A stretch of DNA of 64,000 nucleotides, taken from NCBI GenBank assembly GCA_009695305.1, contig SIBG01000001.1, forward strand, positions 1 to 64,000, given 5' to 3'. Under the pieces are notes generated by a model that had not been told where the DNA came from, searched no databases, and was given only the letters and a program-made list of their open reading frames with translations. How positions within the stretch are numbered: the first letter of the stretch is position 1; every line of letters starts with the position of its first letter. Shown piece by piece: positions 9,923 through 18,866 of this stretch. Position numbers and translations under genes: made by a program. The stretch is from Opitutus sp. (lineage in GTDB: Bacteria > Verrucomicrobiota > Verrucomicrobiia > Opitutales > Opitutaceae).

Positions 9923-10468
9923 ATGGATTCCTCTCCCCTTCCGCCTCAGCCTGATCGGCGTAATTTTCTCACCAAAGCCTCGGCGGTGGTCATCGGAGCT
10001 GCGCTCGCGCTGGTGGCGCCGGTCGCCGGTTTGATGGTTTTTCTGGATCCCTTGCGACGCCAGACAGCTGCCGGCGGCGCCGTGCTCGTCGCATCGCTGG
10101 ATTCGCTGGCGGAGAACGGGGAACCGCAAAAATTCTCCGTGCTCGCCACCCGCATCGACGCCTGGAACACCACGCCCAACGTCCCGGTGGGCGCCGTGTA
10201 TTTGCAGCGTCTCACCGGCCGGCAGGTCCGCGCGTTCAACGTCGTCTGCCCCCATGCGGGTTGCTTCGTGGATTTTCGGGAAGCGAACAACTGCTTTCAC
10301 TGCCCCTGCCACAACAGCAGTTTTTCCCTCGATGGTAAGGTGCTCGATCCGAAGAGCCCCAGCCCGCGTGGCTTGGATGACCTGCTGGTGGAGGTTCGCA
10401 ACGGGACCGAGATCTGGGTGCATTTCAAAAATTTCCGCGCCGGGGAAAAAGCCAGGATTCCGGTTTGA
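9923..10468 (+). CDS. Rieske 2Fe-2S protein of a cytochrome b6c-type complex
   Basis: A 181-residue electron-transfer subunit that passes electrons from quinol to cytochrome. The N-terminus carries a twin-arginine motif (DRRNFLTK) and one hydrophobic segment that anchors it to the membrane. The cluster-binding motifs are CPHAGC and CPCHNS, two Cys-X-His / Cys-X-X-His boxes with the usual spacing. The ATG at 9923 was chosen because it places RRNFL near the N-terminus; the frame is open further upstream. Its stop overlaps the next start as TGATG, so it is translationally coupled to the cytochrome gene. Confidence 0.92.
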   Translation: MDSSPLPPQPDRRNFLTKASAVVIGAALALVAPVAGLMVFLDPLRRQTAAGGAVLVASLDSLAENGEPQKFSVLATRIDAWNTTPNVPVGAVYLQRLTGRQVRAFNVVCPHAGCFVDFREANNCFHCPCHNSSFSLDGKVLDPKSPSPRGLDDLLVEVRNGTEIWVHFKNFRAGEKARIPV

Positions 10469-12267
10469 TGAAGGCCCTGCTCGACTGGCTGGATCATCGC
10501 ACGGGCGGCAAGAAACTGCTGCACGAGGCGCTGTTTGAAAACGTGCCGGGCGGCGCCCGCTGGCGCTATGTCTGGGGCAGCACCCTGACATTTTGCTTCA
10601 GCCTCCAGGTTATCACCGGACTTTTTCTCTGGCTCGCCTACAGCCCCGGTTCCCAGACGGCCTGGGAAAGCGTCTACTTCATCCAGCATGAAATGTGGGG
10701 CGGCTGGTTTCTGCGCGGGCTGCACCATTTCACGGCGCACGCCATGACCGTGCTGCTGGTGCTCCATCTCATGCAGGTGGTCATCGATGGCGCCTACAAG
10801 GCCCCGCGCGAAATGAACTTCTGGTCGGGCCTCGTGCTCCTGCTGCTCGTGCTGGCGCTCTCGCTGACCGGTTACTTGCTGCCGTGGGACCAGAAGGGTT
10901 TCTGGGCCACGCGGGTCGCAACCAGCATCGCGGCGATCACACCGGTGATCGGCCCGGCGCTGCAAAAACTGGTCGTGGGCGGCAGCGAATACGGCCACCA
11001 TACCCTGACGCGTTTCTTCGCCCTCCACGCCGGCGTGATCCCGGGGGCGATCATCGCCTGCATCGTCGCCCATATTTATCTGTTTCGCCGCCACGGCCTC
11101 ACGCCGAAGGAGCCGCGAAAAAACCCGGACGCCGCGTTCTGGCCCGACCAGGTGTTCCGCGATGCCGTCGCGTGCCTGGCGGTGCTCGTCGTCATCCTGT
11201 TTTTCATCGTGCGCTACCATGGGGCGGACCTGGGGGCTCCGGCCGATCCGGCCGAACAATTCCCCGCCGCCCGGCCGGAATGGTATTTTCTCTTCCTGTT
11301 TCAGCTCCTGAAATATTTCCCCGGCGGCACGGAAATCATCGGCGCGATGATCATTCCGACGCTGCTCATGCTCGTCCTCGCCGCGATGCCGTTCGTGGGC
11401 CGCTGGCAGCTCGGCCATCGCTTCAACGTCGGTTTTCTCTGGGTGCTGCTCGGAGGCATTGGTTGGCTGACCTATCTCGCGGTGAATGAAGACCGGCAAC
11501 GGCCCGAATACCTCCTCGCCGTTCAGACGGCCGACCGGGACGCGGCGCGCGTGATTGTTCTCGCCCAATCGCCGACGGGCATTCCGGCGACGGGCGCCGT
11601 GACGTTGTTACGCCAGGATGCGTGGACCCAGGGTCCGAAGATCTTCGGACAAATCTGCTCCACCTGCCATCGCTTCGATGGCCACAATGGCTCGGGTGGC
11701 CAGCCGAAGGATCCGATCTCCGCGTCCGACCTGAAAGGCTTCGCGAGCCGGGAATGGCTGGCGGGCCTGCTGGACCCGGAGCGCATCGCCGGACCGCACT
11801 ACTTCGGCGGCACGAAATTCAAGGAGGGCAAGATGGTGAAGTTCGTGCAGGAGGAGGTCACCGGATTTTCTGCCCCGCAGAAAGCGGATCTCCAGAAAGC
11901 GATCGTCGCCCTCTCGGCCGAGGCGGCTCTAACCGCTCAACGGCACCTCGATCAACGCGATGCCGTCATTATCGCAGAAGGCAGGAAACTCCTCGGCGGC
12001 GAGGCCTTGGGGTGTGTCGAGTGCCACAAATTCCACGGTGCGGGCGAGGACGCCACCGGCCCGGATCTGACGGGTTTCGGCTCGCGGGAGTGGTTGATTG
12101 CGCTGATTTCCGATCCGGCGGAGGAGCGTTTCTTCGGCAAGCGCAACGACCGCATGCCGGCGTTTGGGGCGGCCAAGATGCGGACCGCCTTGGAAATCTC
12201 CCTCGTCGCCGACTGGTTGCGCGGCGATTGGTATGAGCCCACGAGAGCGAAAGGTGGAGCGCCTTGA
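10468..12267 (+). CDS. Fused cytochrome b6/subunit IV with two C-terminal c-type heme domains
   Basis: A 599-residue quinol-oxidising membrane protein. Residues 1-210 are cytochrome b6-like, with heme ligands visible at His86, His100, His187 and His202. The 15-residue spacing of the last pair is the b6 pattern. Residues 220-345 correspond to subunit IV and contain the Qo-site PEWY motif at 270-273. Two covalent heme-c motifs follow, CSTCH at 397-401 and CVECH at 516-520, with RMPAFG as a candidate distal methionine region. With the Rieske gene this forms a compact two-gene bc-type complex. The preferred start is ATG at 10468, overlapping the Rieske stop; a TTG lies one codon earlier. Confidence 0.93.
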   Translation: MKALLDWLDHRTGGKKLLHEALFENVPGGARWRYVWGSTLTFCFSLQVITGLFLWLAYSPGSQTAWESVYFIQHEMWGGWFLRGLHHFTAHAMTVLLVLHLMQVVIDGAYKAPREMNFWSGLVLLLLVLALSLTGYLLPWDQKGFWATRVATSIAAITPVIGPALQKLVVGGSEYGHHTLTRFFALHAGVIPGAIIACIVAHIYLFRRHGLTPKEPRKNPDAAFWPDQVFRDAVACLAVLVVILFFIVRYHGADLGAPADPAEQFPAARPEWYFLFLFQLLKYFPGGTEIIGAMIIPTLLMLVLAAMPFVGRWQLGHRFNVGFLWVLLGGIGWLTYLAVNEDRQRPEYLLAVQTADRDAARVIVLAQSPTGIPATGAVTLLRQDAWTQGPKIFGQICSTCHRFDGHNGSGGQPKDPISASDLKGFASREWLAGLLDPERIAGPHYFGGTKFKEGKMVKFVQEEVTGFSAPQKADLQKAIVALSAEAALTAQRHLDQRDAVIIAEGRKLLGGEALGCVECHKFHGAGEDATGPDLTGFGSREWLIALISDPAEERFFGKRNDRMPAFGAAKMRTALEISLVADWLRGDWYEPTRAKGGAP

Positions 12268-12352
12268 CCATCACGCACTGGATTCACCGGGTGCGAACCG
12301 GCTGAACGCGCGTTGCGGCCAGCTCGCTTTACCTCGCAATCACCTCTGCGCC

Positions 12353-12895
12353 ATGCCCCGCCCGCCCGCCACGTTCGCCACCGCCCGGCTGGTTGCGCGC
12401 CAACCGGGGGCCGACGATGCGGCGGCCGTGCTCGCCGCCTACGCTGGTGATCCGGCGGTGACGCGCTATTTGAGCTGGCGGACCTACGACCGCGTGGAGC
12501 CGCTGGCGGTGTTCCTGCGCGAATGCGTCGCCCATTGGGAAAAGGGCGACGGTCATCTCGCCTGGCTGCTTTGTCTGAAGGGCACCGCCACGCCGATCGG
12601 CTCCATCGGCATCACGCTGGAGGGGGGTGGCCGGGCGATGTTTGGCTACGTGCTCGCGAAAAAATTCTGGGGCCGCGGCATGACCGCGGAGGCGCTCACT
12701 TTTCTGACGGATTGGGCGCTGGCGCAGCCCACGATTCACCGCGCCTGGGCGTATTGCGACGCCGAGCATCTTGCTTCGGTGCGGGTGATGGAAAAAGCCG
12801 GCATGGTGCGCGAAGGTGTGCTGCGCCGCTGGCAAATTTGCCCGACACTCGGCCCGGAGCCACGCGACTGTATCGTGTGCGCCAAAGTGAAATGA
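12353..12895 (+). CDS. GNAT-family N-acetyltransferase (RimJ/RimL-like)
   Basis: A 180-residue acetyl-CoA-dependent acetyltransferase. ATARLVARQPGADDAAAV and VTRYLSWRTYD open the domain, and the acetyl-CoA loop region reads GYVLAKKFWGRGMTAEALTF. The C-terminal block NLAS-like HLASVRVMEKAGMVREGVLR is typical of ribosomal-protein-alanine-acetyltransferase relatives. The actual substrate cannot be read from sequence. The ATG at 12353 starts the domain; it follows the cytochrome gene by 85 bases and converges on ilvA. Confidence 0.85.
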   Translation: MPRPPATFATARLVARQPGADDAAAVLAAYAGDPAVTRYLSWRTYDRVEPLAVFLRECVAHWEKGDGHLAWLLCLKGTATPIGSIGITLEGGGRAMFGYVLAKKFWGRGMTAEALTFLTDWALAQPTIHRAWAYCDAEHLASVRVMEKAGMVREGVLRRWQICPTLGPEPRDCIVCAKVK

Positions 12896-12897
12896 TC

Positions 12898-12912
12898 CGC
12901 GGGTGGCCCGCG
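12898..12912. terminator. Short hairpin between convergent genes
   Basis: A perfect 6-base stem, CGCGGG with CCCGCG and a 3-base loop, lies between the convergent GNAT and ilvA genes. There is no T-run on either side, so intrinsic termination is only possible, not shown. Confidence 0.3.
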
Positions 12913-12920
12913 CCCACGGT

Positions 12921-14134
12921 CTATTTCACCATCACGAGCGGAAAGCCGTGCCGCTGCAACGCGCGGTGGAGCGCCGCGATGTGCGCCCGGTCGCGCGTCT
13001 CGACCGTGCACACGGCGTGGTCCGCACTCACGTCCGGACCGCTGAACGCGCGATCGTGCGCGATGTCCTTGATGCTCGCCCCGGCATCCGCGATCACGCG
13101 ACAAAGGGTCGCCAGGCCGCCGGGGCGGTCGCTGATGAGCGCGGTGAAACGCGTAAGACGACCGTCGTGCACCAGGCCTTTTTCGATGACCCGGCTGAGG
13201 ATCGCCGGATCAATGTTGCCACCACCGACCACGAGCGCGACGCGCCGGCCGCGCAGGTGCGCCAACTGGCCCGACATCATCGCGGCCAGCGGGGTGGCGG
13301 CGGCGCCTTCGACCACTGTTTTTCGAGCTCTAGCATCCGCAGAATCGCGAGCGAGATCCAGGCTTCGGAAACACTCACGACCTGATCCACGCGCCGGCGC
13401 GCGAGGGCGAACGCGTTGGCGCCCACCGTGAGAGTGGCGAGACCGTCGGCGAGCGTGGCGCGGCGCGGGACAGTGACCGGTTGGCCCGCGCGCAGCGCGG
13501 CGGCGAAGTTGCCGGTCTGTTTGCTTTCGACGCCGATGATCTTGATTTTCGGCTGCAGTGCTTTCACGGCGACAGCGACGCCGGCGATGAGGCCGCCACC
13601 GCCAATGGGGCACACAATGGCCTCCAAGTCGGGAACCTGTTCCAATAGCTCAAGCCCAAGCGTGCCCTGCCCCGCGATGATGGCGGGATCATCGAAGCCG
13701 TGGATGTAGGTGAGCTGCTCGGCGGCGACGAGGGCGTCGGCCTGCGCCCGCGCCTCGGCGAAATCACGGCCGTGAATGAGCACGCGGGCGCCGAGACGCT
13801 GGCAGGTGGTGATCTTGATCAGCGGGGCGTAGTCCGGCATCACGACGGTCACCGGGATGCCGAGGAGCTGACCATGGTAGGCCAGGCCGAGCGCGTGGTT
13901 GCCGGCGCTGGCGGCGATGACGCCACGTTTTTTCTGCGCGGGAGCGAGGCGGAGGAGGGCATTCCGCGCGCCGCGTTCCTTGAACGATCCCGTGCGCTGG
14001 AAGTTGTCGAGTTTGCAGGCAATCCGAGCGCCGGTGCTCTCGCTGAGGGGGATCGATTCGGGGCACGGGGTGACGATGACGCCGCCGGCGATGCGGCGGC
14101 GGGCGGCGCGGATGTCGGCCAGGGTAACGGGCAT
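12921..14134 (-). pseudogene. ilvA: Threonine ammonia-lyase, interrupted by a one-base frameshift
   Basis: PLP-dependent threonine dehydratase with a C-terminal ACT-like domain, making 2-oxobutanoate for isoleucine. The first frame gives MPVTLADIRAARRRIAGG, the PLP-lysine motif TGSFKERGARNAL, and PIGGGGLIAGVAVA. It then derails after RMLELEK. The other frame continues as TVVEGAAATPLAAMMSGQL and the ACT-like FTALISDRPGGLATL to the stop at 12921. The break is at a T5 run on the plus strand (13319-13323); one extra T, giving six A on the coding strand, would restore the reading. It could be a real mutation or a homopolymer sequencing error, and the rest of the gene looks intact. Confidence 0.85.
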
Positions 14135-14201
14135 GGTGGCAAGCATACGGCCGCGCCGCCGCGGTGGAAAACAAAAAGGGCGACCAAAAACGCGCCGGCT
14201 G

Positions 14202-14807
14202 CTATTTGCCGCTGTCTTTCGCCTTCGCCAGCTCCCGTTGCTGGCGTTCGGCGCGGCGGCGGGCGACTTCCTCGGCGACTTTGTCGAGCCGGGCCTGTTG
14301 GTCCGCCGCAGTCTCGGCGCCACCGGCCCGGGGGAGGCGCGCTTGCAGAAATTTTTGCAGGGCGGCGCGTTCGGATTCGTCGAGCTGGCCGTCACCGTTC
14401 TGATCGAAACGTTTGATCAGATCCTCGCGAATGGCGCCGTTTTCCCCGAGACCACGCTCCTCGCCATATTTGCGGGCGGCGGCACGCTCATCGTCATCGA
14501 GCTGGCCATCATGGTTTTTGTCGAACATCGCGAGCATGCGCTCGCGAAACTGGACGGCATTGGTCGCAGCGGCCTGCGCGGCCTGACGATTCAGCTGCTC
14601 TTTGAGCAAGACCTCGTGGGCGGCGGCGGTTTCGTCGTCATCAAGTTTGCCGTCGTGGTTCAAATCGAAGCGCCGGAGAATGTCCTCGACGCGGCTGGCC
14701 TTCATGGCGGCCGGCGAACCAGCCGGTTTCATTTCGGCGGCCCGCAAGCCCACGGTGAGGAATAGCGTTGCCGAGACAACGAGGGGGGCTAGACCTAGGC
14801 GTTTCAT
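14202..14807 (-). CDS. Secreted EF-hand calcium-binding protein
   Basis: About 201 residues from ATG at 14807. A signal peptide (MKRLGLAPLVVSATLFLTVG, ending around LRAA) is followed by three canonical EF-hand loops, DLNHDGKLDDDE, DKNHDGQLDDDE and DQNGDGQLDESE. The C-terminus is a charged helix rich in Arg, Glu and Ala, possibly coiled coil. It probably binds calcium outside the cytoplasm, and a regulatory or buffering role is only inference. It diverges from the RelE-like gene. The frame is open to 14852, but the signal peptide favours 14807. Confidence 0.8.
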   Translation of the reverse strand: MKRLGLAPLVVSATLFLTVGLRAAEMKPAGSPAAMKASRVEDILRRFDLNHDGKLDDDETAAAHEVLLKEQLNRQAAQAAATNAVQFRERMLAMFDKNHDGQLDDDERAAARKYGEERGLGENGAIREDLIKRFDQNGDGQLDESERAALQKFLQARLPRAGGAETAADQQARLDKVAEEVARRRAERQQRELAKAKDSGK

Positions 14808-14897
14808 GGGAAAGTCGATGAAGATTTTGCGGCGCGGACCGGCTGCGGGCATGACGCGCGCAGGGGATGGCGGTTACGCGCGCGACTGAAGGGCACC

Positions 14898-15251
14898 ATG
14901 TATCAGGTCACATTTTCAGAGCAAGCCATGCATGAGCTGAACCAGCTCGACCAGCTGGCGCAACTCGCGGCCATCGAGCCGATCAGCAGCCTGCGCCCGG
15001 CGGATCTGGCGCATCCGCGTGAGCCGCTGGGGCATTTTCACCGCGGGGCGAAGTCATTTTTCCGGCTGCGCGCGGGTGACTGTCGCTTTTACTTCGAAGT
15101 GATTGGCGAAACCCTCCACGTAAATTACATCCTCCACAAAAACTCCCTAGAGGACTTCCTGCTGCGCAACAAACTGCCCGTGTCCGAGCAGCAGCTCGTC
15201 GAGCAGCACTCCAAGTTCTGGAAGTATCTCGAGAGCCTGACCAAACAATGA
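14898..15251 (+). CDS. RelE-like fold small protein, no antitoxin partner seen
   Basis: A 117-residue cytoplasmic protein resembling the RelE/ParE toxin fold: MYQVTFSEQAMHELNQL as first strand and helix, then FFRLRAGDCRFYFEVIGETL as the core beta-sheet with an arginine. No Phd, RelB or HTH partner lies beside it. Its stop overlaps the pssA start as ATGA, so it is cotranslated with a phospholipid gene, which argues for a domesticated role rather than an active toxin. A reasonable ribosome site (GAAGGG) lies just upstream of the ATG. Confidence 0.7.
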   Translation: MYQVTFSEQAMHELNQLDQLAQLAAIEPISSLRPADLAHPREPLGHFHRGAKSFFRLRAGDCRFYFEVIGETLHVNYILHKNSLEDFLLRNKLPVSEQQLVEQHSKFWKYLESLTKQ

Positions 15252-16144
15252 ACTTCCGGCGACGCCACGACGACCGCTCCGCGCGCGAGGATCCTTATAA
15301 CGTCACGCAGGCGAGCCGCATCTATTTTCTCCCGAACCTGATGACGGCGGGAAATCTCTTCTGCGGCTTCGCCGCGGTGATTCAGTGCATCCAAGCCCGG
15401 CTCGCGGAGACAACGGCGGCGGGCACCTACCTCAGCCAAACGCGCGAGGACCACTTTCGCATGGCGGTGTGGTTGATTTTTGGGGCCGCGTCCTTCGACG
15501 CGCTCGATGGGCGGCTGGCCCGCATGGGCGGGCGCGAGTCGTTGTTCGGGGCGGAGTTCGACTCGCTGGCGGACGTGATTTCATTCGGCTTCGCACCCGC
15601 GTTGATGGTGATCTACCTCATCATCGCACCCACGCAGGGCTACGAGGCGTTCCGCCAGCTGGGGTGGTTCCTTGGTTTCGTCTATCTGCTGTGCGGAGCG
15701 ATCCGGCTGGCGCGGTTCAATGTGATCACCAACCCCCTGCTGCACGGCGACAAAAATGACAGCAACAAGGACTTTGTCGGCCTGCCGGTGCCGGCGGCGG
15801 CTTTCACGGTCGCCTCGCTCGTGCTTTTCCTCCTCAAGCTCGCGGAGAGCGACCGCTCGCTTCATCGCTGGGCGCTCGCGCTCCCTCCGCTGCTCGGGCT
15901 CATCGCGGTGTTGATGGTCAGCACCGTCCGCTATCCCAGCGGCAAGAACATCGACCTCCAGACCAAGACACGGCTGCTGCCCTTTGTGGGCTTTCTGATC
16001 TTCGCCGCGGGGTTGGCGATTTTCAAGGAAGTGGCGCTACTCGCCGCCGCGCTGGGTTACATTTTCTTCGGCCTGGTCCGGCATTGGCGCCGGCCGCGCA
16101 ACCCGATCCAGCCCAAGCCGGTCCCGCCGCCAAATATCTTGTGA
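15248..16144 (+). CDS. pssA: CDP-diacylglycerol--serine O-phosphatidyltransferase
   Basis: A 298-residue integral membrane enzyme making phosphatidylserine, the precursor of phosphatidylethanolamine. The CDP-alcohol phosphotransferase signature D-G-X2-A-R-X8-G-X3-D-X3-D is visible in FDALDGRLARMGGRES followed by LFGAEFDSLADV. About seven hydrophobic segments follow, with IRLARFNV after the catalytic region. The N-terminal NLMTAGNLFCGF is typical of PssA. The start overlaps the preceding stop (ATGA). A proline-rich tail ends the protein. Confidence 0.92.
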   Translation: MNFRRRHDDRSAREDPYNVTQASRIYFLPNLMTAGNLFCGFAAVIQCIQARLAETTAAGTYLSQTREDHFRMAVWLIFGAASFDALDGRLARMGGRESLFGAEFDSLADVISFGFAPALMVIYLIIAPTQGYEAFRQLGWFLGFVYLLCGAIRLARFNVITNPLLHGDKNDSNKDFVGLPVPAAAFTVASLVLFLLKLAESDRSLHRWALALPPLLGLIAVLMVSTVRYPSGKNIDLQTKTRLLPFVGFLIFAAGLAIFKEVALLAAALGYIFFGLVRHWRRPRNPIQPKPVPPPNIL

Positions 16145-16263
16145 GCAAACTGCGCGCGACACCCCAATAACTCCGCCCTTGCGAATAACCGCCCACTTAT
16201 CCGCCGCCTGCGCGAAGATCCTCACCGTTGAAAATACCGTTTTTTACTAGCGAAGAGCCACAG

Positions 16264-16304
16264 TTGCTGGTGTTGTTCGCCACCTATAATAATACTGATA
16301 TAAT
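16264..16304 (+). promoter_or_regulatory. Candidate sigma-70 promoter in AT-rich leader of dnaN
   Basis: The gap 16145-16373 is clearly AT-rich against its surroundings. It contains TTGCTG at 16264 and a perfect TATAAT at 16285-16290 with a 15-base spacer, plus a second TATAAT at 16299-16304. A roughly 75-base leader would precede dnaN. Spacing is shorter than ideal. The same region holds weak matches to DnaA boxes but no cluster. Confidence 0.4.
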
Positions 16305-16373
16305 TCCTAATTGAACTCCTATCCTTTTAGACTTTGTTAGTTTCTTGCCAGCGCCCGTCCGCCACTCCTTTTC

Positions 16374-17498
16374 ATGAAATTCAAAATCAACCGCGATCAC
16401 TTCGCCAACGGCCTCGCCCAGGTGCTCAACGTCGTCGGCTCCAAGGCCACGATGCCCATTCTGAGCAACGTCCTGATCGAAGCCGAGAAGGATCAAATTT
16501 CCCTCACCACCACCAACCTCGATCTAGGCATCCGTTGCAAAATCAAGGCGGAGGTCAAGGAAACCGGGTCCGTTACGCTACCCGTCAAGCGCCTCGCCGG
16601 GATTGTGCGCGAGTTGCCGAACGTCGACGTGACTTTTGATGGTTCGCCCAACCATCAGGTAAAACTCACCTCCGGTGGTTCGACTTTTCGCATCATGGGC
16701 ATTGGCAAGGAGGATTTTCCGCCGTTGCCAGAGTTCGGCGATGAGAAAGCTTACGCGTTGGAGCAATCCGAATTGGCCACGATGCTCAAGAGCGTGGCCT
16801 ACGCGCAATCCACCGATGAGACCCGCTATATTCTTAACGGCGTTTATTTCAGCTTTAAGGACGGCAAACTCGCGCTGGTCGCCACGGATGGACGCCGCCT
16901 CGCTATGATTGCCAAGGAGATGGAAGTGCCGGCGGCGAGCGCGGGCGCGATCATCCTTCCCGCCAAGACGGTGGGCGAACTCACCCGCCTCCTCGACAAG
17001 GGCGCCAAGGTTAAGATCAATTTCAACGAGCGCCGCGCCGCCTTCCAGATCGGCACCGACAAGGACACCAGCGGCCTCATCGACAGTGTCTACCTCTACT
17101 CCAAAGTCGTCGAAGGCAACTACCCGAATTATCAGCAGGTCATTCCGAAAGAGACGCATCAGCGCATCAAACTCGAACGCGAACTCTTCCAGCAGTGTGT
17201 TCATCGCGCCGCGCTGGTATGCTCGGAGAAAGCGAACTCGGTCAAAATCAAGCTGACGAGCAATCTCCTCGAAATCACGGCGCAGAGCCCGGACTTCGGC
17301 GAAGCCCATGAGTCAATGGCGATTGGTTACAGCGGCCCCGACCTTCAGGTCGCGTTCAACCCGCAGTTCATCCTTGATCCGCTCCGCGCTCTCGCGAAGG
17401 ACGAAGTCTTTTTCGAGGTGAAGGACGAAGTCAGCCCCGGCGTGTTCAAGACCCTCGAAAGCTTCGTCTGCGTCATCATGCCTGTGCGGTTAAGCTGA
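16374..17498 (+). CDS. dnaN: DNA polymerase III subunit beta (sliding clamp)
   Basis: A 374-residue ring-forming clamp that tethers the replicative polymerase to DNA. It has the normal family length and three repeated clamp domains. Recognisable blocks are [28 protein letters not shown] [17 protein letters not shown], and the C-terminal MPVRLS tail that forms part of the binding pocket. No dnaA, recF or gyrB lies beside it, so the classic origin cluster is dispersed in this organism. The promoter is probably in the AT-rich gap upstream. Confidence 0.96.
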   Translation: MKFKINRDHFANGLAQVLNVVGSKATMPILSNVLIEAEKDQISLTTTNLDLGIRCKIKAEVKETGSVTLPVKRLAGIVRELPNVDVTFDGSPNHQVKLTSGGSTFRIMGIGKEDFPPLPEFGDEKAYALEQSELATMLKSVAYAQSTDETRYILNGVYFSFKDGKLALVATDGRRLAMIAKEMEVPAASAGAIILPAKTVGELTRLLDKGAKVKINFNERRAAFQIGTDKDTSGLIDSVYLYSKVVEGNYPNYQQVIPKETHQRIKLERELFQQCVHRAALVCSEKANSVKIKLTSNLLEITAQSPDFGEAHESMAIGYSGPDLQVAFNPQFILDPLRALAKDEVFFEVKDEVSPGVFKTLESFVCVIMPVRLS

Positions 17499-17513
17499 CC
17501 GATTTCTGCCGTG

Positions 17514-17568
17514 GCGGTTTTAGACCGCTGAGGTAATTTTGTTAGGACCACAGCGGTCACCCCACCGC
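17514..17568 (+). terminator. Overlapping, mutually exclusive hairpins after dnaN
   Basis: Repeated GCGGT/ACCGC arms allow alternative pairings. One is a 5-base stem at 17514-17528. A second is a perfect 8-base stem, GACCGCTG (17523-17530) with CAGCGGTC (17551-17558). A third is at 17553-17568. The first two share bases and cannot coexist. This may be a terminator or attenuator between dnaN and the next gene; only a short T-run (ATTTTG) is present. Confidence 0.35.
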
Positions 17569-17575
17569 CGCTGCC

Positions 17576-18454
17576 ATGGAACCTCCCTATCTCATCCTTG
17601 CCGCGATTCTCCTGTCGCTGGTCCTGATGCAAATCAACCAGCGACTGGCCTCGCCCATCCTTTCGATCGCCGACCGCTGGCTGCGCTGGTTCGTCTTTGC
17701 GTTTGGCGCCGCGCAGATGTGCCGCGACTTCCAGCTCATCGAACGACCGTTCTGGGCCCTCGCCACGGCGTTTTTCCTTCTCTGGTTCCTGGGTGAGACG
17801 CTCTACAACTGGCTCGCCATTTCCGCCCTTAGCGTCAGTCCGCTGCCGCTGTTTCCCCGCTACGCCCTCAACGCCAGCGGCGAGGAATGGCCCGTGCAGC
17901 CCCGCCTGCTGAAAATCCGCGAATGGCTCCGGGCGCAGGGCTTTCGCCAGACCCAGGCGCTCAAGGCCGAAATTGGCGGCGGAATTTATCTGCGCGTTTC
18001 CGTCTATCAGGACGCGCCGGCCACGGTGCGGGTGCAGGTAACCTTTATTCCCCAGGGCAACGGCGCCATCGCCGTGTGCTTCGCGGTCGCCTCGGTCACC
18101 GCTGACGAATGCCGCTATCTCACCGACAACCTCTACATTCCGTTTGCCGGATTTTATCCGGAAAACTGGTTCGTGGAGCGCGCGCCGTGGCGCCGCTCGC
18201 TGCCGCGGCTCCTCGCCCGCCACCGGGCCCGCCTGTCCGCCGCCGGCGTGCAACCCGTGCCGTTCACGACGGAACCGCTCGCCGATCTCAATCAGGCCCA
18301 GCATGAGCTCGATGCCCTCAACACCGAGCTCGGTTTCCTTCATCCCCACGTCGAACGCGAGGACCTCGGCAAGATCACGCACGAAGGCCGCTACCGGGTA
18401 TGGAAGGAAATCTGGATGCTGAACTACCTGGGCCGCGCAGCGCGGTATGAGTGA
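17576..18454 (+). CDS. Conserved hypothetical membrane-anchored protein
   Basis: A 292-residue protein with two or three hydrophobic segments in the first 90 residues (LILAAILLSLVLMQI, WFVFAFGAAQMC, ALATAFFLLWFLGETLYNWL) and a soluble C-terminal domain of about 200 residues. That domain has a beta-rich stretch (IYLRVSVYQDAPATVRVQV) and an Arg/Trp-rich tail. I do not recognise the family. It follows dnaN by 77 bases on the same strand, separated by hairpins. Confidence 0.7.
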   Translation: MEPPYLILAAILLSLVLMQINQRLASPILSIADRWLRWFVFAFGAAQMCRDFQLIERPFWALATAFFLLWFLGETLYNWLAISALSVSPLPLFPRYALNASGEEWPVQPRLLKIREWLRAQGFRQTQALKAEIGGGIYLRVSVYQDAPATVRVQVTFIPQGNGAIAVCFAVASVTADECRYLTDNLYIPFAGFYPENWFVERAPWRRSLPRLLARHRARLSAAGVQPVPFTTEPLADLNQAQHELDALNTELGFLHPHVEREDLGKITHEGRYRVWKEIWMLNYLGRAARYE

Positions 18455-18500
18455 AAGTAGGGTGAGGTTTTAACCCCTCCCCGGGTGCGCGTGGCAACCC

Positions 18501-18818
18501 TCAATCTTTCTCCCAGCCTGGCTCGGGCGCGCCGGTCACGGCTACGAGGACGACGCTCTTCGGATCCCAAGGATCCGGGTGCATGAATTGATGCTCCTGA
18601 AAAAACCGTCGGAGCACCCGGTGCTGGCAAATCGGACAGCTTTCGTAATGGTCGATTTTAGTCGGCCGGTGTGGCAGGGTTCGCCTCGGTGGGGTCGTCT
18701 CAACCGAGTCGAGGTCGTCGAACTTGGATAACCCTTTGACAAACAGGCGCCGGATAGTGCCCGGCGATAAACTGCGGATGTAATCTGGCTCAAGAAGAGC
18801 AAGGAATGAGGTATTCAT
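18501..18818 (-). CDS. Small hypothetical protein with possible zinc-binding CxxC
   Basis: A possible 105-residue protein from ATG at 18818 (MNTSFLALLEPDYIRSLSPG), with CPICQHRV and a following H-X4-H in FFQEHQFMH that could bind zinc. The sequence around it is visibly less G+C-rich than neighbours. A GGGGTG stretch lies upstream of the start as a weak ribosome site. No family recognised. If it is not a gene, the stretch 18455-18914 is a 460-base gap containing one palindrome. Confidence 0.4.
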   Translation of the reverse strand: MNTSFLALLEPDYIRSLSPGTIRRLFVKGLSKFDDLDSVETTPPRRTLPHRPTKIDHYESCPICQHRVLRRFFQEHQFMHPDPWDPKSVVLVAVTGAPEPGWEKD

Positions 18819-18866
18819 AACACCCCTATTCTCAGGGCTACCACGGCAGATGATGTAAGGACTACT

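Noticed and set aside
12164..12352. Longer N-terminus for the GNAT gene
   Set aside because: The open frame overlaps the cytochrome C-terminus and has no family similarity before MPRPPATFATARL.
16145..16373. Replication origin
   Set aside because: AT-rich and next to dnaN, but only two weak DnaA-box matches and no dnaA nearby; kept as a promoter and a low-level finding.
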